Shown here: positions 45,841 through 58,232 of the stretch, in pieces
How the letters are laid out: each line of letters opens with the position of its first letter
Numbering within the stretch: position 1 is the first letter of the stretch
Position numbers and translations under genes: made by a program
Notes under the pieces: model-generated
Databases searched by the model: none
What the model saw: only the letters and a program-made list of their open reading frames with translations
Told to the model about the DNA's origin: nothing
Assembly: GCF_050436995.1 (NCBI RefSeq)
Contig: NC_134755.1
Location: 4,279,001-4,343,000 of the forward strand
Direction: 5' to 3'
DNA: 64,000 nucleotides
DNA from: Anticarsia gemmatalis
Taxonomy: Eukaryota; Arthropoda; Insecta; Lepidoptera; Erebidae

Positions 45841-48800
45841 CGTGATTTTCAAAGCTGTCGCTTGCTACGTGATACCGGTACGTTTATTTCAAGTTAATTT
45901 AACGATGAATTCGATTAAAAATTGTTTATGTGAAAGCTTACGTGATTTATTTTTGGTAATTTTATTGGCTGTCCTAATTTGCATAGTTTTTAAATTAATT
46001 CAGAATCTTCTAAACTGTGTATTTTACACATCAAATTTACTCTTATATGTAGTACGTAAACAAATCTCGTCCAAATATATTATGGAGTAAGTAAATTTAA
46101 GCGAAAATCGTTTGGAAAAGTTATAAACGCGCAGAGTGGTCTGATATGGAATCGAAAGTGTTACCCAACTCGCATAATGGAGCGTTATTAAAAAAGTTGG
46201 TGTTGCCAGTGCGAAAACATGGTAGTAACTCTTGGTCCAATTTTTGCTGAATCCTTTTTTGGTCGAAATAAGAAAACATCGAGTATAGTATTTAGGGCGG
46301 GTTAATGAAAACTCTGAAAACTGAAAGAGAAAATGGTGCCAAAGTAACTGTTTATTTTAAACCTTTACAATGCTTACTACCTCCTGTTGGCAGACCTTCT
46401 TTACCATGAATATATTTTTTATTTTGTTTTATATGGCAAACATACTAGTAAACAACATAACAAAAAAATTACAAAAGGCATTTATCATGGCATGTCAATG
46501 AATTATTAAAAAAATATTTCGAGAATCATTTTTGTTATAAAAAAAACAGAACCAATTTTCTTTGTACATTTCTATAGAAGATATTTCATAATCAAAAGAA
46601 ATTGCAATGGCGGGCGGTTGTTATTGTAAAAGTCCCCATTATAAATGCAACAGAAGGTTTGCTTTCCGGTCCGTGTCGAGCCAAAACGAGTCTATTTGAG
46701 GTCACTGAACCATGAACGTGAAAGCTGGGCCTAGGCTCAATGTTACGCCTGCGTTCTAGCTTGACTCATCTTTAAGATCAATGTTTCTCAAGTTTTTTAG
46801 TATTTGTTATATTCAATATTACACTTGTTACAAATGTGATATTTGTGTCTGATCTGTTTTGTTGTTTGTTTTATTATTTTTTGTGCTGTACACTTGAAAA
46901 ATATTGTCAAAGGATAATAATAATATGTAATGTTTCAATTTCAATTTGACGCTGTTAGTATTATAATACAGTGACATCTGAAAGTCTAAATATTTATAAG
47001 TTTATAAAGTCAATCATTTATAAGTTTCAGTGTCTTTATTTTTCTAGAATTGTTTGTTTGGTAAAGTTGAGAGCCACAGTTCAAGACTTCTCTCAGAATC
47101 TTCAGAGTATAAACTTTAATTCAGTCTAAAATATTACTGCGTATAATCAAGACCGCAAAATAAACGGAGAAGGGAATGAACAGACATATTTGCCCCGTAA
47201 AGAAAAATATTACGCGGTTTTCCACTGAATTTATTGAAATAACTGTCTCTGTGGAATACGCTATAACACTTGTTTGAAATGAAGGAAGAATAAACAGAAA
47301 TTGTAAGACTTTTGGGCTCGTACTTTATAAAGCATATGAATTTTTATATAAAATATACTTTTGATGTCTTACGGCTGAAAGCAGAAACAACATTGTGATC
47401 CCTGCATGTATGTCTGTCGCTTGCATTTTACGTCAAAGTGACAAAGACAGCATGATACATATTGTTTAAAGTCAAGGAACATTAAGTACTGCATTAGGAT
47501 TTTAAGTGTTAGCATGTTTCATGTGTCTTAGATCTATATTAATAGATTGGTATTAACTTGAAAGTATGATTCTAAAACTCGTTTTTCATTCTAAAATAGA
47601 TTCTTGAAACAGGGTTTCCATGTTGTTACCAATTTATTAATCATTGTATCAGCTACAGAATACCAATGTTGTATTACACTGCGCATTACATTGTTATTAT
47701 TGTTAAAGATTTCAATGAAATCTGTGAAGTCTTTTATGGGATAAGCGCACCCATACAGACAAAATACCCCATTATATAATGATATATCTCTGCGTAATAA
47801 TTTCCTATTACTGAGTGTTGCGTTTCACCTTAATATCACATTTTCACCGTTGTTTCCGGTACGCAATTTCACGTCGCGGGAAATTTAAATTTATATTATT
47901 ATGGCAACATTAATTATCTTGTAGGCAACAATGGGGGTAGAAATTACGTGTAACAGGTAACACAGGTGCGTCAAACTGTAGTTGAAGGATTACTCGTGTG
48001 ATGGAAACTGATATTTGAAAATACGTTTACTTTGCTTTATCTTAAATCTGAAACGGTATTTATGTTTAATACAATTTGAAGTCGACTTGTTATAAAATAC
48101 AATGACTCCGCTGATTTTCACAAAAATAATATTTCATGTGTACCTACATCACAACAATCTCTTCAACAAGGCCGGTTGTATGCTATGAAAAAACAAAAGA
48201 GAATTACGTGGTTGCGGTCAAGTCCTTTGATCGTGTCAGGAGTACTCCAGGTTTATTCAGTACCAAAAAATATTATGCGTTTGTTTTTATTATTTCACTA
48301 TATGCATCGAACGGTTTACGACATTATTTCGAAAATTCAATTTAAAACGTTATTTTTAAAAGTTCCTTAATGTTAATATTAACTCAATATAAAACTAAAC
48401 TCACTCTTTGAACGTTAATGAAAGTATATCGTAGTTAGTCTCAGCTTGCTTCTATTTAGCTCAGTAACCCAGTTAGTATATGCTCCCTATAATGAAACTT
48501 GCAAACGATTAAATTGGCTTCTTGTGTTCAGTTTCTCTTCGTAAAACAAAGCACTTTTCATTAAAACGTAGTTTGTAAAAACTTTAAAATGTAAAATGGA
48601 ATTCTTAATGGGTGGTTTAAGAAAGCTTGCGTGTTAAGAAAATGCTTTATATTTGTTTGATTAATTACAACGCTTTTTATTTATTTTGTCATTTTGTTAG
48701 TGTTAAATTTCAAACCACCCTTTAACAGGGCTTAAAGATTTACATATAAATTTGCAACAATTGAGACATACTTTCTACAATCCCGATTAAATATCTTTAA

Positions 48801-49870
48801 GATGACAGACTGATAAAGCCCCTAGAGTAAAATGAAAGTTGAATACAAGTACAATTGAAAGATATAATGGTACAAAGAATCGTCAAAAAAGAAATAATTA
48901 CCTGATAATATGTCGATAACGAAAAAATAAAACTGTTTTAAACATTTATGGGTCAGTTTTTCAACAAACAGTACCAGAGCTACCTATACCAAACGAATAC
49001 AGGGATGTTTTAAAGGAAAAAAATGTTCAACAACAAAAAAACTTTCGAGATTTTTTTACTTAACTACGCGAAAGTAAAAGGAGGGTTATTTACTAAAGTC
49101 GACACCATATGGAATGCAATATGGAGGCTGTAACATTCAATTTATTCGAGTGGGTCAATGCTTAAGTGAGATTTATAAGGAAACCCTTAAAACGCACTGC
49201 GTATCACACCAAAACGTAACGAAAAAAACAAGGAAAAACCAAGCTGCTTTTCAGGGTACCGTATAACAAAAGGAAAAAAGGAATAAATTGTAAATGTTCG
49301 TACCTACTACATAATATAAATCAAATTGCGAATTTGTGTTTAAATCGACACCATTTGAATCGGACTTATGTGCGATTTTAATTAAGGAATTAAGAATTTT
49401 ATTCATTTCGATTTTTTTTTCACTTTTTCGAAGACAAAATAGAGTAAACCTCTTAATTGTTCTTGACTACAGCTTTCTCGATATTACTCTCGTATTAATG
49501 CTACAAATTAAGATTACAAATTCTCCAACGTTTTTAAGCCAGATTGTTTTTTAAGTTGGCTGCCTTATCCGTCATTAACCAAAACAATTATACGGTGTAA
49601 ATACAGCTCGCTACCCCATAAGTTTGACCGCGTCTTGACGTAACAGCCGTACGAATGCCGTTCATTACACTAGCCAACTACGAAAATCTTAACCGTTCAA
49701 GTTAAGTCAAGTTTATTGTGAAATCAAATTGAAGCACTGAATAAGTGATTTAACTAAATATGTAAATATTTTCATGTATGCCTACATAAAGTCATAACAA
49801 CAGTTCTATTCTTAGGTGTGGGCACAGGTTGTGTTACACACATTTTTCACCATTTTCTTTTTAAGGCTTT
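45841..49870. other. Non-coding stretch
   Basis: No gene or clear repeat is visible. Open frames at 48136-48345 and 49336-49554 look like chance. Confidence 0.4.
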
Positions 49871-50055
49871 GTGATATTAGGCGATCCTATTGCCATATAC
49901 CCAGATACCAAATTCGGGGTGGGTAATCAAACTTCGTGTTGCAATTGAGAAATGTTCTTATATAGATTAGAAAAATACCAATAGCACTTTGCTCGACTCG
50001 GGAATTGAACCTCATGATTCACAGTCGTATTCACTACAACCCAGAGTAAAGAGCC
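49871..50055 (-). mobile_element. tRNA-derived SINE, minus strand
   Basis: On the minus strand a B box ggttcaattcccgagtcgag (50011-49992) is followed by a segment ending in accaaatt-like, 'tatctgggtatatggcaata' and 'ggatcgcc'. That 3' order is typical of a lepidopteran SINE family (from memory). Confidence 0.6.
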
Positions 50056-50977
50056 AGTCACTTTACATAATCCAATAAGTTTCACCTGATTTCAATATTC
50101 CTGGAACAAGTAATACTGGCCTGTAAATTCTAGGGAATAAGGCTGTCCATTTGAAGTCCAAAGATGAGATTTGACGCTGATTGTCCTGTCACTCGCACTG
50201 TGATCCGGGATTAGGATTTCTGAGGAGATTTTAATACGGTTCGAATTTTAATTTGAATAGTAAACGGTTTCTGTGTAAGTTTATTTCGGATGGTAGTGTC
50301 TTTTTGGCTTTGTCATTATGTTAGTTTTGTTTGAATTTGTGACCATAAACATATTATGTAACTACTAAAATAATTTTAAAATAATTATTATTTTCAGATA
50401 AATATTGTGAAAATTTTTATTGCGTACCACTTATTCTCCCCGGAAGGTTTTACTCTTGTTGCAGCAGACATGTGTCAAACTACACCCTCTCTCGACGTTT
50501 ATTAAGATAGTTATATGTATAAAGTTCTTTGTTTATAAAACTAATACCAAATACCAGATAGTTAATTTTGTTCAATAGCCAAGATTTAAAGTCACATAAC
50601 TTATATTGTCGCTATATTATAAACAAAATCTAAACGGAATAACGCCTTACAAAACAGGATGTTATTTTACTTTGTCTTTTATGAACAACTTTTCATTCTC
50701 TTGTTACGTTTCAATATTTATTGTTGGATGTCGGTCAAACAATTATAAAAGCTCGTCAGTCAAAGAAGTAGTTAAGCCTGTTTTAGATGAAGAATATCTT
50801 ATTTCATTTGTATAACACCAGAAGTTTCTACAAAGAGAGTATTGTTGTTGATAATAAATAACATGGGACTGCTACGATTTAAAGAAAAGTACGTAGTGTT
50901 TGTCAATTGAACGTGAATTGATTGGACGGAAACCTCAAATCTAATTTTATTCTAAACTATAATATTTTATTGTAAGC

Positions 50978-51277
50978 AGTGATAGCCGAGTGGTATACGT
51001 TGACACCTCCCACTCAAGTGATCGCAGGTTCGAACCCGAGGCAACACACCAATGACTTTTCGAAGTTATGTGTGTATTAGAAATAATTATCACATGCTCC
51101 AACGGTGAAGGAAAACATCGTGAGGAAACCTTGCATGTCTAAAATTTGTTTAAAACATTTAATGAGGGCATGCAAAGTCCCCAACCCGCACTTGGCCAGC
51201 GTGGTGGACTCAAGGCCTAAACCCTCCCTCATTACGGGAGGAGACCCTTGCCCAGCAGTGGGACAGTAATGGGTTAA
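50978..51277 (+). mobile_element. Nearly complete tRNA-derived SINE
   Basis: The head carries a good A box (atagccgagtgg, 50982-50993) and a perfect B box (ggttcgaaccc, 51027-51037), spaced as in tRNA genes, so RNA polymerase III promoter function is expected. The body ends in a GC-richer 3' part (cccgcacttggccagcgtgg, then a cctccctcat segment and gacccttgcccagcagtggg) like that of partner LINE tails. It cannot be a tRNA gene because no cloverleaf or acceptor stem follows the B box. A 3' fragment of the same family is at 15991-16058. Confidence 0.8.
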
Positions 51278-53742
51278 ATTTATTATATCATATATGTATT
51301 ATTGCATAAATTTCGGATTTCAAGCTTAAACCCTCGCAAACGCGAGTCAATTATTAAAAAGTCAAATCGCTTGTAGAAAATAGTCCGTTTTTACTTTACA
51401 TATATTAGTGTCTACGCCGTAGACGTTGTAGACGTTACGTAGCACTGTACTACGCAACTTAGCCTACGCGTTGCTATAAATAAGCCACACTACACCCACA
51501 CAATCCGTTTTTTGAACAAAGTTTGTTTAGTACTAAAGCTGTAGGACTTAAAAAGTTATATTTATGTAGCTTTAGGCACAATAAAATGGAAAGTTTCGAA
51601 ATATTTTATGATATAATAATCAAAAACCAATTTGGTTCTTATTTTAACTGCGCTAAAAGTCGAAAATATATTTTTAAACATTTTCAGTTTAAAATGTACA
51701 TCGTAACCGACTTAATCATGTCGCAAATCCAACTTTAAAATGAAAAAGTATAACTTAATTTTGTCTATCGTCAATAATTGATCGTATCGTATCGTTTAAT
51801 TGATCTATGTATATATGAATAAATGATTTGATTTTGATTTCCTAAGAAAGAACCGGTTCTTTACATTGATCGGTATATTTCAGTTAAGGCAACGCACATG
51901 AAACTTGTTTTGCTTACGTACCGTACTAATGTGTTAGTTTAACGCACGCACCTTTAACACTGATCCAGGTGATAATGGAACCTTTTAATTCAAATTAAGA
52001 ACATTTCTAGTAACAATCTAGTATTTTAAAGTGTCAAAATAATTAAAAGGCAGCGAAAGCAGATAGGATCAAGACCAGTAAATCACGCTACAGAACTATC
52101 GACGTTTCTCTTTGCGGTACTTCCCTTTGACAAACAAACATTTTGGTGACAATTTGTGATCTAGGCATGTTCAAACGTTGAATCCGCAAGAAGTGAGTCT
52201 TGTCACGAACAAGCAATAACAGTCCGACATTTTGTTTATACCACTCTCATTCGCGTCATCTCATCAACCTACCAGTTTTATGAATCCTTCATTGTACGAA
52301 TAAAAGCCTACATGTTTCTTTCTTTATTAGTAAAAGTTCCGATGTGTGATAAGATAAAATCGGCAACCTGCGCAGTTATATGTGGATAACATATTCCGAT
52401 GACTGCTGAAAACAGAATGACTATAAAAATCTTTGTAGGTAATAGCATGTAATGTGCAACGATATCAACAAAGTTCCTTAAGTATGTGATTTTGATCTTA
52501 TTAAAAATTATTATTTAATTTCACATATTATTTGTTTCGACTATTGCGTCTAACTCTATGTTATCCTTGGTTATTAAATAACCACTTGATCATATTTTAT
52601 ACAACAAGTCCTGTGGTCAGCTAGTACTCGAATTTCTAAAGTCGGTACTATCTGCGCTTGCTTTTGAATTGATCCTTGAAGATAGATAGTTTTTTGCAAT
52701 AGACGGATAAGTTGGTCAGTTATTCGTAGAAAATTTGATAAAATAACTAGAATAATACTTGCCTGTTAATTAATTTATTACAAGTGATGAATTAACTAAT
52801 ATGACAAAATGTCCATAACTTTCCTCATACCATTTTCTTACCAACTAATAAATAAAGATTGACATTTCCTTTTCATATTACGTGGGTGGTGCTTTCCAAG
52901 ATATGATCGTTGTTTTAGAATATTATATTTTTAGATTAATTATAGAAGCCAAAAATACGAATTGATTCAATTTATGACGGAAAAATCTGAAAATTTTATA
53001 TTAAGTTATTGTAGAAAACATTATTAGGTTTTCTGAAATAAGCTTTAGTAATTTAATGAAATTAATATTCCTTGTTTCAAATCTGACAAAAACTAGGAAA
53101 GAAAGATGCTGAAGAGAAATAAAGGACTAATTGATGATTACACTAATAATTCGGTATCTTAAAACACATTGAAATTACTATAAATTATAGGTCAAATATG
53201 CCGAAGCAACCTAAAACTGACCTGATCTGAAAGTTTATTCGATTCCACATTCATCATTTTTAAAAAACTTAACGTAAACGTTATCGTAAAACTTTTTTAT
53301 ATATATTTTGATTTACTTTATATTACACTATCAGTTTTATAATTTGTACCTGAAGTTATAAAATGACGAAATAAAAAAAATATATATATCACTTTAACGT
53401 AAAACCATCGTTCTGTCTTCATCACCGTTACGCGCGTATTCCTTAACGTGCTCACTGCTATAACTGTGAGAATAAATGGAATTACGCAAGGAACACTCCA
53501 ACCTAACCCGATAACTGTCTTCGGCTTCGATTATAATTAACTTACACTAAGAGACAGCGTGCAAAATCGTCTAATTACAGCCATGCTGGTATCTAAATTG
53601 CTACAGTATTAGTTAATAGTTCTCAAACCAGTTTTAGTAATTATACTAAATCGTAATAGAATACATTAGCGCGGGGTGTATTCTTAATTGTAATGTAAAT
53701 TGATCCTTACAGAGTAGAAATGTTTCCGAAACCGAAATTCTT
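51278..53742. other. Non-coding stretch
   Basis: I see no gene or clear repeat. The open frame 51523-51738 shows no domain features. Confidence 0.4.
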
Positions 53743-53955
53743 ATGCCACCAAAAACATTCTGTAAAACCTCAAGTCTCGCAGCTCAGTCTTTCTGGCGTA
53801 AAAAGTGGTGAGATCTATATAATACCAAGTCGATTAATCTATTTCGTCTCTACTTAAAGGACCTTCTGTCTTAAGTTATTACATAAGTTATTATCATGCC
53901 AATATTACAAATATTTTACGTTTAAAACAAATAGACCGACCTGGCCATCGCATGA
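53743..53955 (+). repeat. Left arm of inverted repeat, copy 2
   Basis: This arm matches the right arm perfectly except near the inner end, where C opposite A occurs at 53936, 53941 and 53945 (the same places as in copy 1) plus one T/A difference. It contains a 16-nt block, agctcagtctttctgg, absent from copy 1. Confidence 0.9.
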
Positions 53956-54027
53956 TTTGTATGTATTACACTACACAGCACGACGAGAAGTTAATGCTCC
54001 TGAAATTTTAATGGCGAATTTGTGTTT

Positions 54028-54240
54028 TCATGCGATGACCAAGTCGATCTTTTTGTTTTAAACGTAAAATATTTGTAATATTGGCATGATAATAACTTAT
54101 GTAATAACTTAAGACAGAAGGTCCTTTAAGTAGAGACGAAATAGATTAATCGACTTGGTATTATATAGATCTCACCACTTTTTACGCCAGAAAGACTGAG
54201 CTGCGAGACTTGAGGTTTTACAGAATGTTTTTGGTGGCAT
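54028..54240 (-). repeat. Right arm of inverted repeat, copy 2
   Basis: Inverted partner of 53743-53955. It carries the exact inverse of the 16-nt block, ccagaaagactgagct, at the symmetrical place. Confidence 0.9.
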
Positions 54241-54923
54241 CTCACTTCTTTTTGTAGAACGAACATAAGTCCAATTTGTATGGAAAGACGTTTTTTCTTA
54301 TAATTCAACATATTTTCCTATGGGAATGTTTTTCAGTTTCATGGGCTAAGCACCCTTACCCACCTTATATCCCCTCCCGTTATGCCTCATATAGTATGTA
54401 CCTATCTACACCTATTATTTATTATTTTCTACAGTAATAATGATTCTTAACTGCAAATGTAATCTTGTAATCTTATACATTTATATGGGATTACAAAGTT
54501 AATGTTGCAGTTAGTGTATTTAGAAAACTGGACCGAAATTAGAAAATATTGAATTTTTCCCATGATTAAGACACTTAACCCTATTTGTATTCTAAATTTT
54601 AAGCTTCTAAGTCTGCTAGAAGTACCTTATACTTTTGATGATCGGTGAGTCAGTGAGTCAGTGAATCAGTGAATCAGTGAGTGACAAAATTCAAAATTTT
54701 AACAAGTTGTCATTCTTAAACTACTGGTTCAAATTGGCTGAAATTTTAAATATACCGTGTTTATACAATGAATAATTAGTAGCTGAAAATTCAGGCTTCT
54801 TGTTTTATCCACAACGACATTATAGGGGGGTCGAAAATAGCCCGAATTGCTTCGAGAAAAGGATGGTACGGCCGTGCCGCTTTTTTTTGCTCGACTTGCG
54901 GGGGCACTTCCGTGCCCCCAGAT

Positions 54924-57080
54924 TAATCTGTCAATCAGACAATAGAATATTATAAGACATCTATTCATTTATAGAATACACTTATACTAAATACGGGTAA
55001 TTAAAAATAATTGAAGAGACATACGTGGGCTGACGCAGTGTTTTCCTACAAAATTATGAAACCGCGACGTGACTTTTTGACTATATGGTCTGTATTATTC
55101 GACTGATATCAATTTGGAAACACGGTTTTAAGAATCTATTTATGTTTATCATATTTTATGTTTCTTATAATCGTGCTTCCAAGTTAATACTAGTCTATTA
55201 ATACAGACCTATTTATCGCCGTATTTTTATAATTAGGTACGTACAAAAATTACTTGTACCTACCTAAAATATTGCTTCACATTCTACCAGGCTGTCTAAA
55301 ATAAAAATTAGGCAACATCCCTATTGGGGTGTCAAATCGACATTTGTTCGCTAGCCGAATTAAGAAAAGTAGTATCAAGGGTGTTACAAGGAATACGGGA
55401 TTAAATAGAAATGTTCTGGAGACTTTTGTTTTGGGAAATCGTTAATGAGTGTTTATTTGACTTCGTAGTGTTGCTGTTCCGATACTAATACAATTGGTGC
55501 GAAATTGAAAATGAAATTGCTGTTTAAAAAAAATAAGTTTTTTTTGTTATCATGCGTTTTTTCCCCAAACCTATCAATTGGTGTTAATGTAATAAAGGGG
55601 CTATATTACTATAGTTTACTCCAGTTTCTTCTTCTTTAATCTCGTGGATTTGTTGTACGTAATTGCCTTATTCTTCAGTCTTGTAAAATATTTAGGTGAT
55701 GCAGCTTGTAGATCCAGGGGAATTTCCTGTTAATATACACATCGAACTTTAACATTAGCATAAATATACCTATTATATTATATTTTCATTGTTATTATAT
55801 TATGAAAAATTAAATGAAAAACGTTTATTTTCATACAACAAGTACAAAATACACAAATATGCCTTAAACATTACTAACTGTTTAAGTTACTCTTAAAAAT
55901 TACCAATAATATTTGTGTGCTGTGTGTGAGAGGTAATTGTTTTTTTTTTAAATATTGGTACAATATTTTTCTGCATCTTCCCCATTTATCATACATTTCA
56001 CAGGTTGATAAAAATCTGCTGTAACGCAAAACTATTTCCCATATCTTTCCGCTACTCAAGGCTATGGGTTCTTTTATATTTGGATGGTATCCAAGTCTTA
56101 GTTTGCTTACGATGCTCGTTTGCTTCATGTAAGTCTTACCTTTTAATGCACTCTATAAATGTATGTGTTTGTTTTGTTTTAGTGCTAGGTAGTAGTTTAT
56201 GACACGATGCTACTTTATGATGCAGTACCTGTATACAACTCCATAAAGTAATTTCGCAGATAGAAATTTACTAACATGCTATGTTAGCATGTTAGTACAC
56301 ACATGCATGTGCACGAGTAAGTATAATAATAGACCGTGTCTCAGAGTACCTTATTATCACATTTTTAACGTTATTTAGTGAAGGTGAATTTTGTTTTCAT
56401 AGCGAGCGTACGACCACGGCCGAGCCGTACGTAAACATTATATTTAAGTGCAACGACAATCTAAATAAATAAATTCTAGCGCAATCTGTTACAGTTGTAA
56501 GTAACCAACAAAATACATACGGCCATTTACCCGACAACTAATGTCGTAAAATGAAAGAAAACCTTTTCCTCCAGCTATTCAATGGACCTCTTTAATGGTT
56601 CATACACAAGTAACTAGCCGTTAATGTACTATACGTTTTTGTTCATACGCAGTATTATGGACTTACGATGTCCGTAAAGTTTCGCTTCAGGCGATTGACG
56701 CTTTATTTACGGCTAATAAAATTGGTTCGACTGCATTTTTCAAGGATTGTTCGTTGTTTGCTATAAAGTCCATAGCTCGCTTTAAGTTTAAGTACTAGTT
56801 GTATCCGAGCTTTATACTTTGGTTAGTCTTAAAACATTTTACGATTTGCAGGCTCCATGAGTGCCTGTAGCAAAAATAGTCACCCGGTCAGTTGGTAAAA
56901 GTCGTAAGAATAGACGTAGCGAACAGTCGTTCATATGCCAACTGCTATCAACGACTGTTCTATCTTATTTTGAGTAGCTATTCAGATTTATAAAAGTCAT
57001 TTGGTTTTAAAGTCTTCACTTTTAATTAATTTAATATCTACAAGGTGAAAGCTTTTTATGATCACGATTCTGCTTTCGAG
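54924..57080. other. Non-coding stretch
   Basis: I see no gene. A pair of small palindromes lies at 56271-56311. Confidence 0.4.
56271..56311. repeat. Two adjacent palindromes
   Basis: A perfect 10-bp inverted repeat with a 5-nt loop (ctaacatgct...agcatgttag, 56271-56295) is followed at once by the 12-bp palindrome cacatgcatgtg (56300-56311). Confidence 0.6.
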
Positions 57081-57246
57081 CTTGATTCTTTACCACTACC
57101 GACTACCGACAACCGGCTCGTCATCGAGAAATTGTGTATAAGAATCTGATTAGCGCCTCTACCGGGCTCCGCAAGAACTATTTTGGCAATACATTTTAAA
57201 TGTCAAATACTCGATACTTGGCTTTATAGACTATACAGAATTACGC
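57081..57246. mobile_element. MITE relic, family of 27054-27229
   Basis: It shares cgactaccgacaaccgg, 'tcatcgagaaat'-like, 'gcgcctct' and acattttaaatgtcaaat with the better copy, in order. The right inverted end is eroded. Confidence 0.65.
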
Positions 57247-57740
57247 TACTGATCACAGCCATAGGGCACAGAATAGTCTGTACGTCAACGAAACTTCCCG
57301 CGTTCATTAATAAGCAATAGCATGAATAAACAACGCTACATCCTTTATCGATACAAAGACAACTCGAATATTCTCGGACACCCTTTTACCCTATATCGGT
57401 AGTCTAAAAATAGACTTAAGCTTCTTAGAGAGGTTAATACCTCCTTATAGTAGAAACTCTTTTTGTTTCTCTCACTATTTGACTTAGAAAGTCCGATTGA
57501 ACGAAAAGTTAGAACATTTTTACGTATATCAAAGCTATATTTGAAGCCAGTAGTGTGCATTTGCGAGCCCTCAAGCGGCAATCTTATTGCAGTAATCATT
57601 TATCTCATCTCTTTATAAAGTGATAAAAGTCTCTTTATAAAGTGATGCAGCTATCTGAAGATAAAACAAAACATTTCTGCCCGATATTTGAGATTTTACC
57701 TATAGTGTTAAATTCAAATTGCTTTTCACCGGCAAATAGT

Positions 57741-58232
57741 GTATATGTTACTGTAAAAGCCCGAACTGTGGTAAATCCTAAGATTTGCCGGTAAAACCTA
57801 AGATTTACCAACTCTCAATGGTAAAAGTCCGAACAAGCCAGAGTTTAAAAACTATGTTACGATATATAAAAAAATCCTCCTTCATAACTATGTTTATAAC
57901 TATTTCACGGTATAATTATACACTGTGACATACTTATAAAGAAGGAGTTTTGGGCAAAGCGACATGGGTAGGTTAGGTTAGAAGGCTAAGGTGGGAGCGA
58001 GCGAAGCGAAGCTCCCACCTTAGCCTTCGTGGTTATTTTTTTTTAACCACCCAGAAGGAGGAGCACCGCGAAGCGGGGCTCCGGCGACATCTCGACATCA
58101 TCAAGTAAATATAGGTAAAAGTTCGAAATAAAATAATTGTTCGGACTTTTACCATTGCGAGTTGGTAAATCTTAGGTTATACCGGAAAATCTTAGGATTT
58201 ACCACCGTTCGGGCTTTTACAGTAACATATAC
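57741..58232. mobile_element. 492-bp element with 95-bp terminal inverted repeats and nested hairpins
   Basis: The first 95 bases (57741-57835) match the last 95 (58138-58232) in inverted orientation with about four differences. Each end carries gtaaaag(c/t)ccgaac twice and near-palindromic ggtaaat...atttacc words. Inside, moving inwards, is an imperfect inverted pair (cctccttcat / aagaaggag), then a perfect 18-bp stem (57981-57998 with 58011-58028) and two smaller hairpins. No coding frame is present, so it is a non-autonomous foldback or MITE. I cannot place the superfamily; no target duplication is certain. Confidence 0.8.
57981..58082. repeat. GC-rich triple-hairpin core
   Basis: Three consecutive hairpins: an 18-bp perfect stem with a 12-nt loop (57981-58028), a 7-bp stem gtggtta/taaccac (58029-58050), and a near-perfect GC stem ggagcaccgc...gcggggctcc (about 58059-58082). 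Confidence 0.75.

Larger units (their letters stand above)
53743..54923 (+). mobile_element. Foldback-type element with 213-bp internal inverted repeat, copy 2
   Basis: This is the second copy of the element at 17396-18560, same orientation and same architecture: arms 53743-53955 and 54028-54240, a 72-bp spacer, a ~680-bp tail with a slightly longer gtcagtga-type tandem (about 54648-54682), and the terminal GC hairpin at 54900-54919 followed by agat. The tail is nearly identical to copy 1. The arms differ from copy 1 by point changes, a 16-nt insertion and a replaced block, and each difference occurs symmetrically in both arms of this copy. Confidence 0.87.

Noticed and set aside
45752..46090. 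112-codon plus-strand open frame with hydrophobic stretches
   Set aside because: It starts inside a SINE fragment, and the hydrophobicity follows from T-rich sequence.
50978..51060. tRNA gene
   Set aside because: A and B boxes are good, but the 3' half cannot complete a cloverleaf and the sequence continues into a SINE body.
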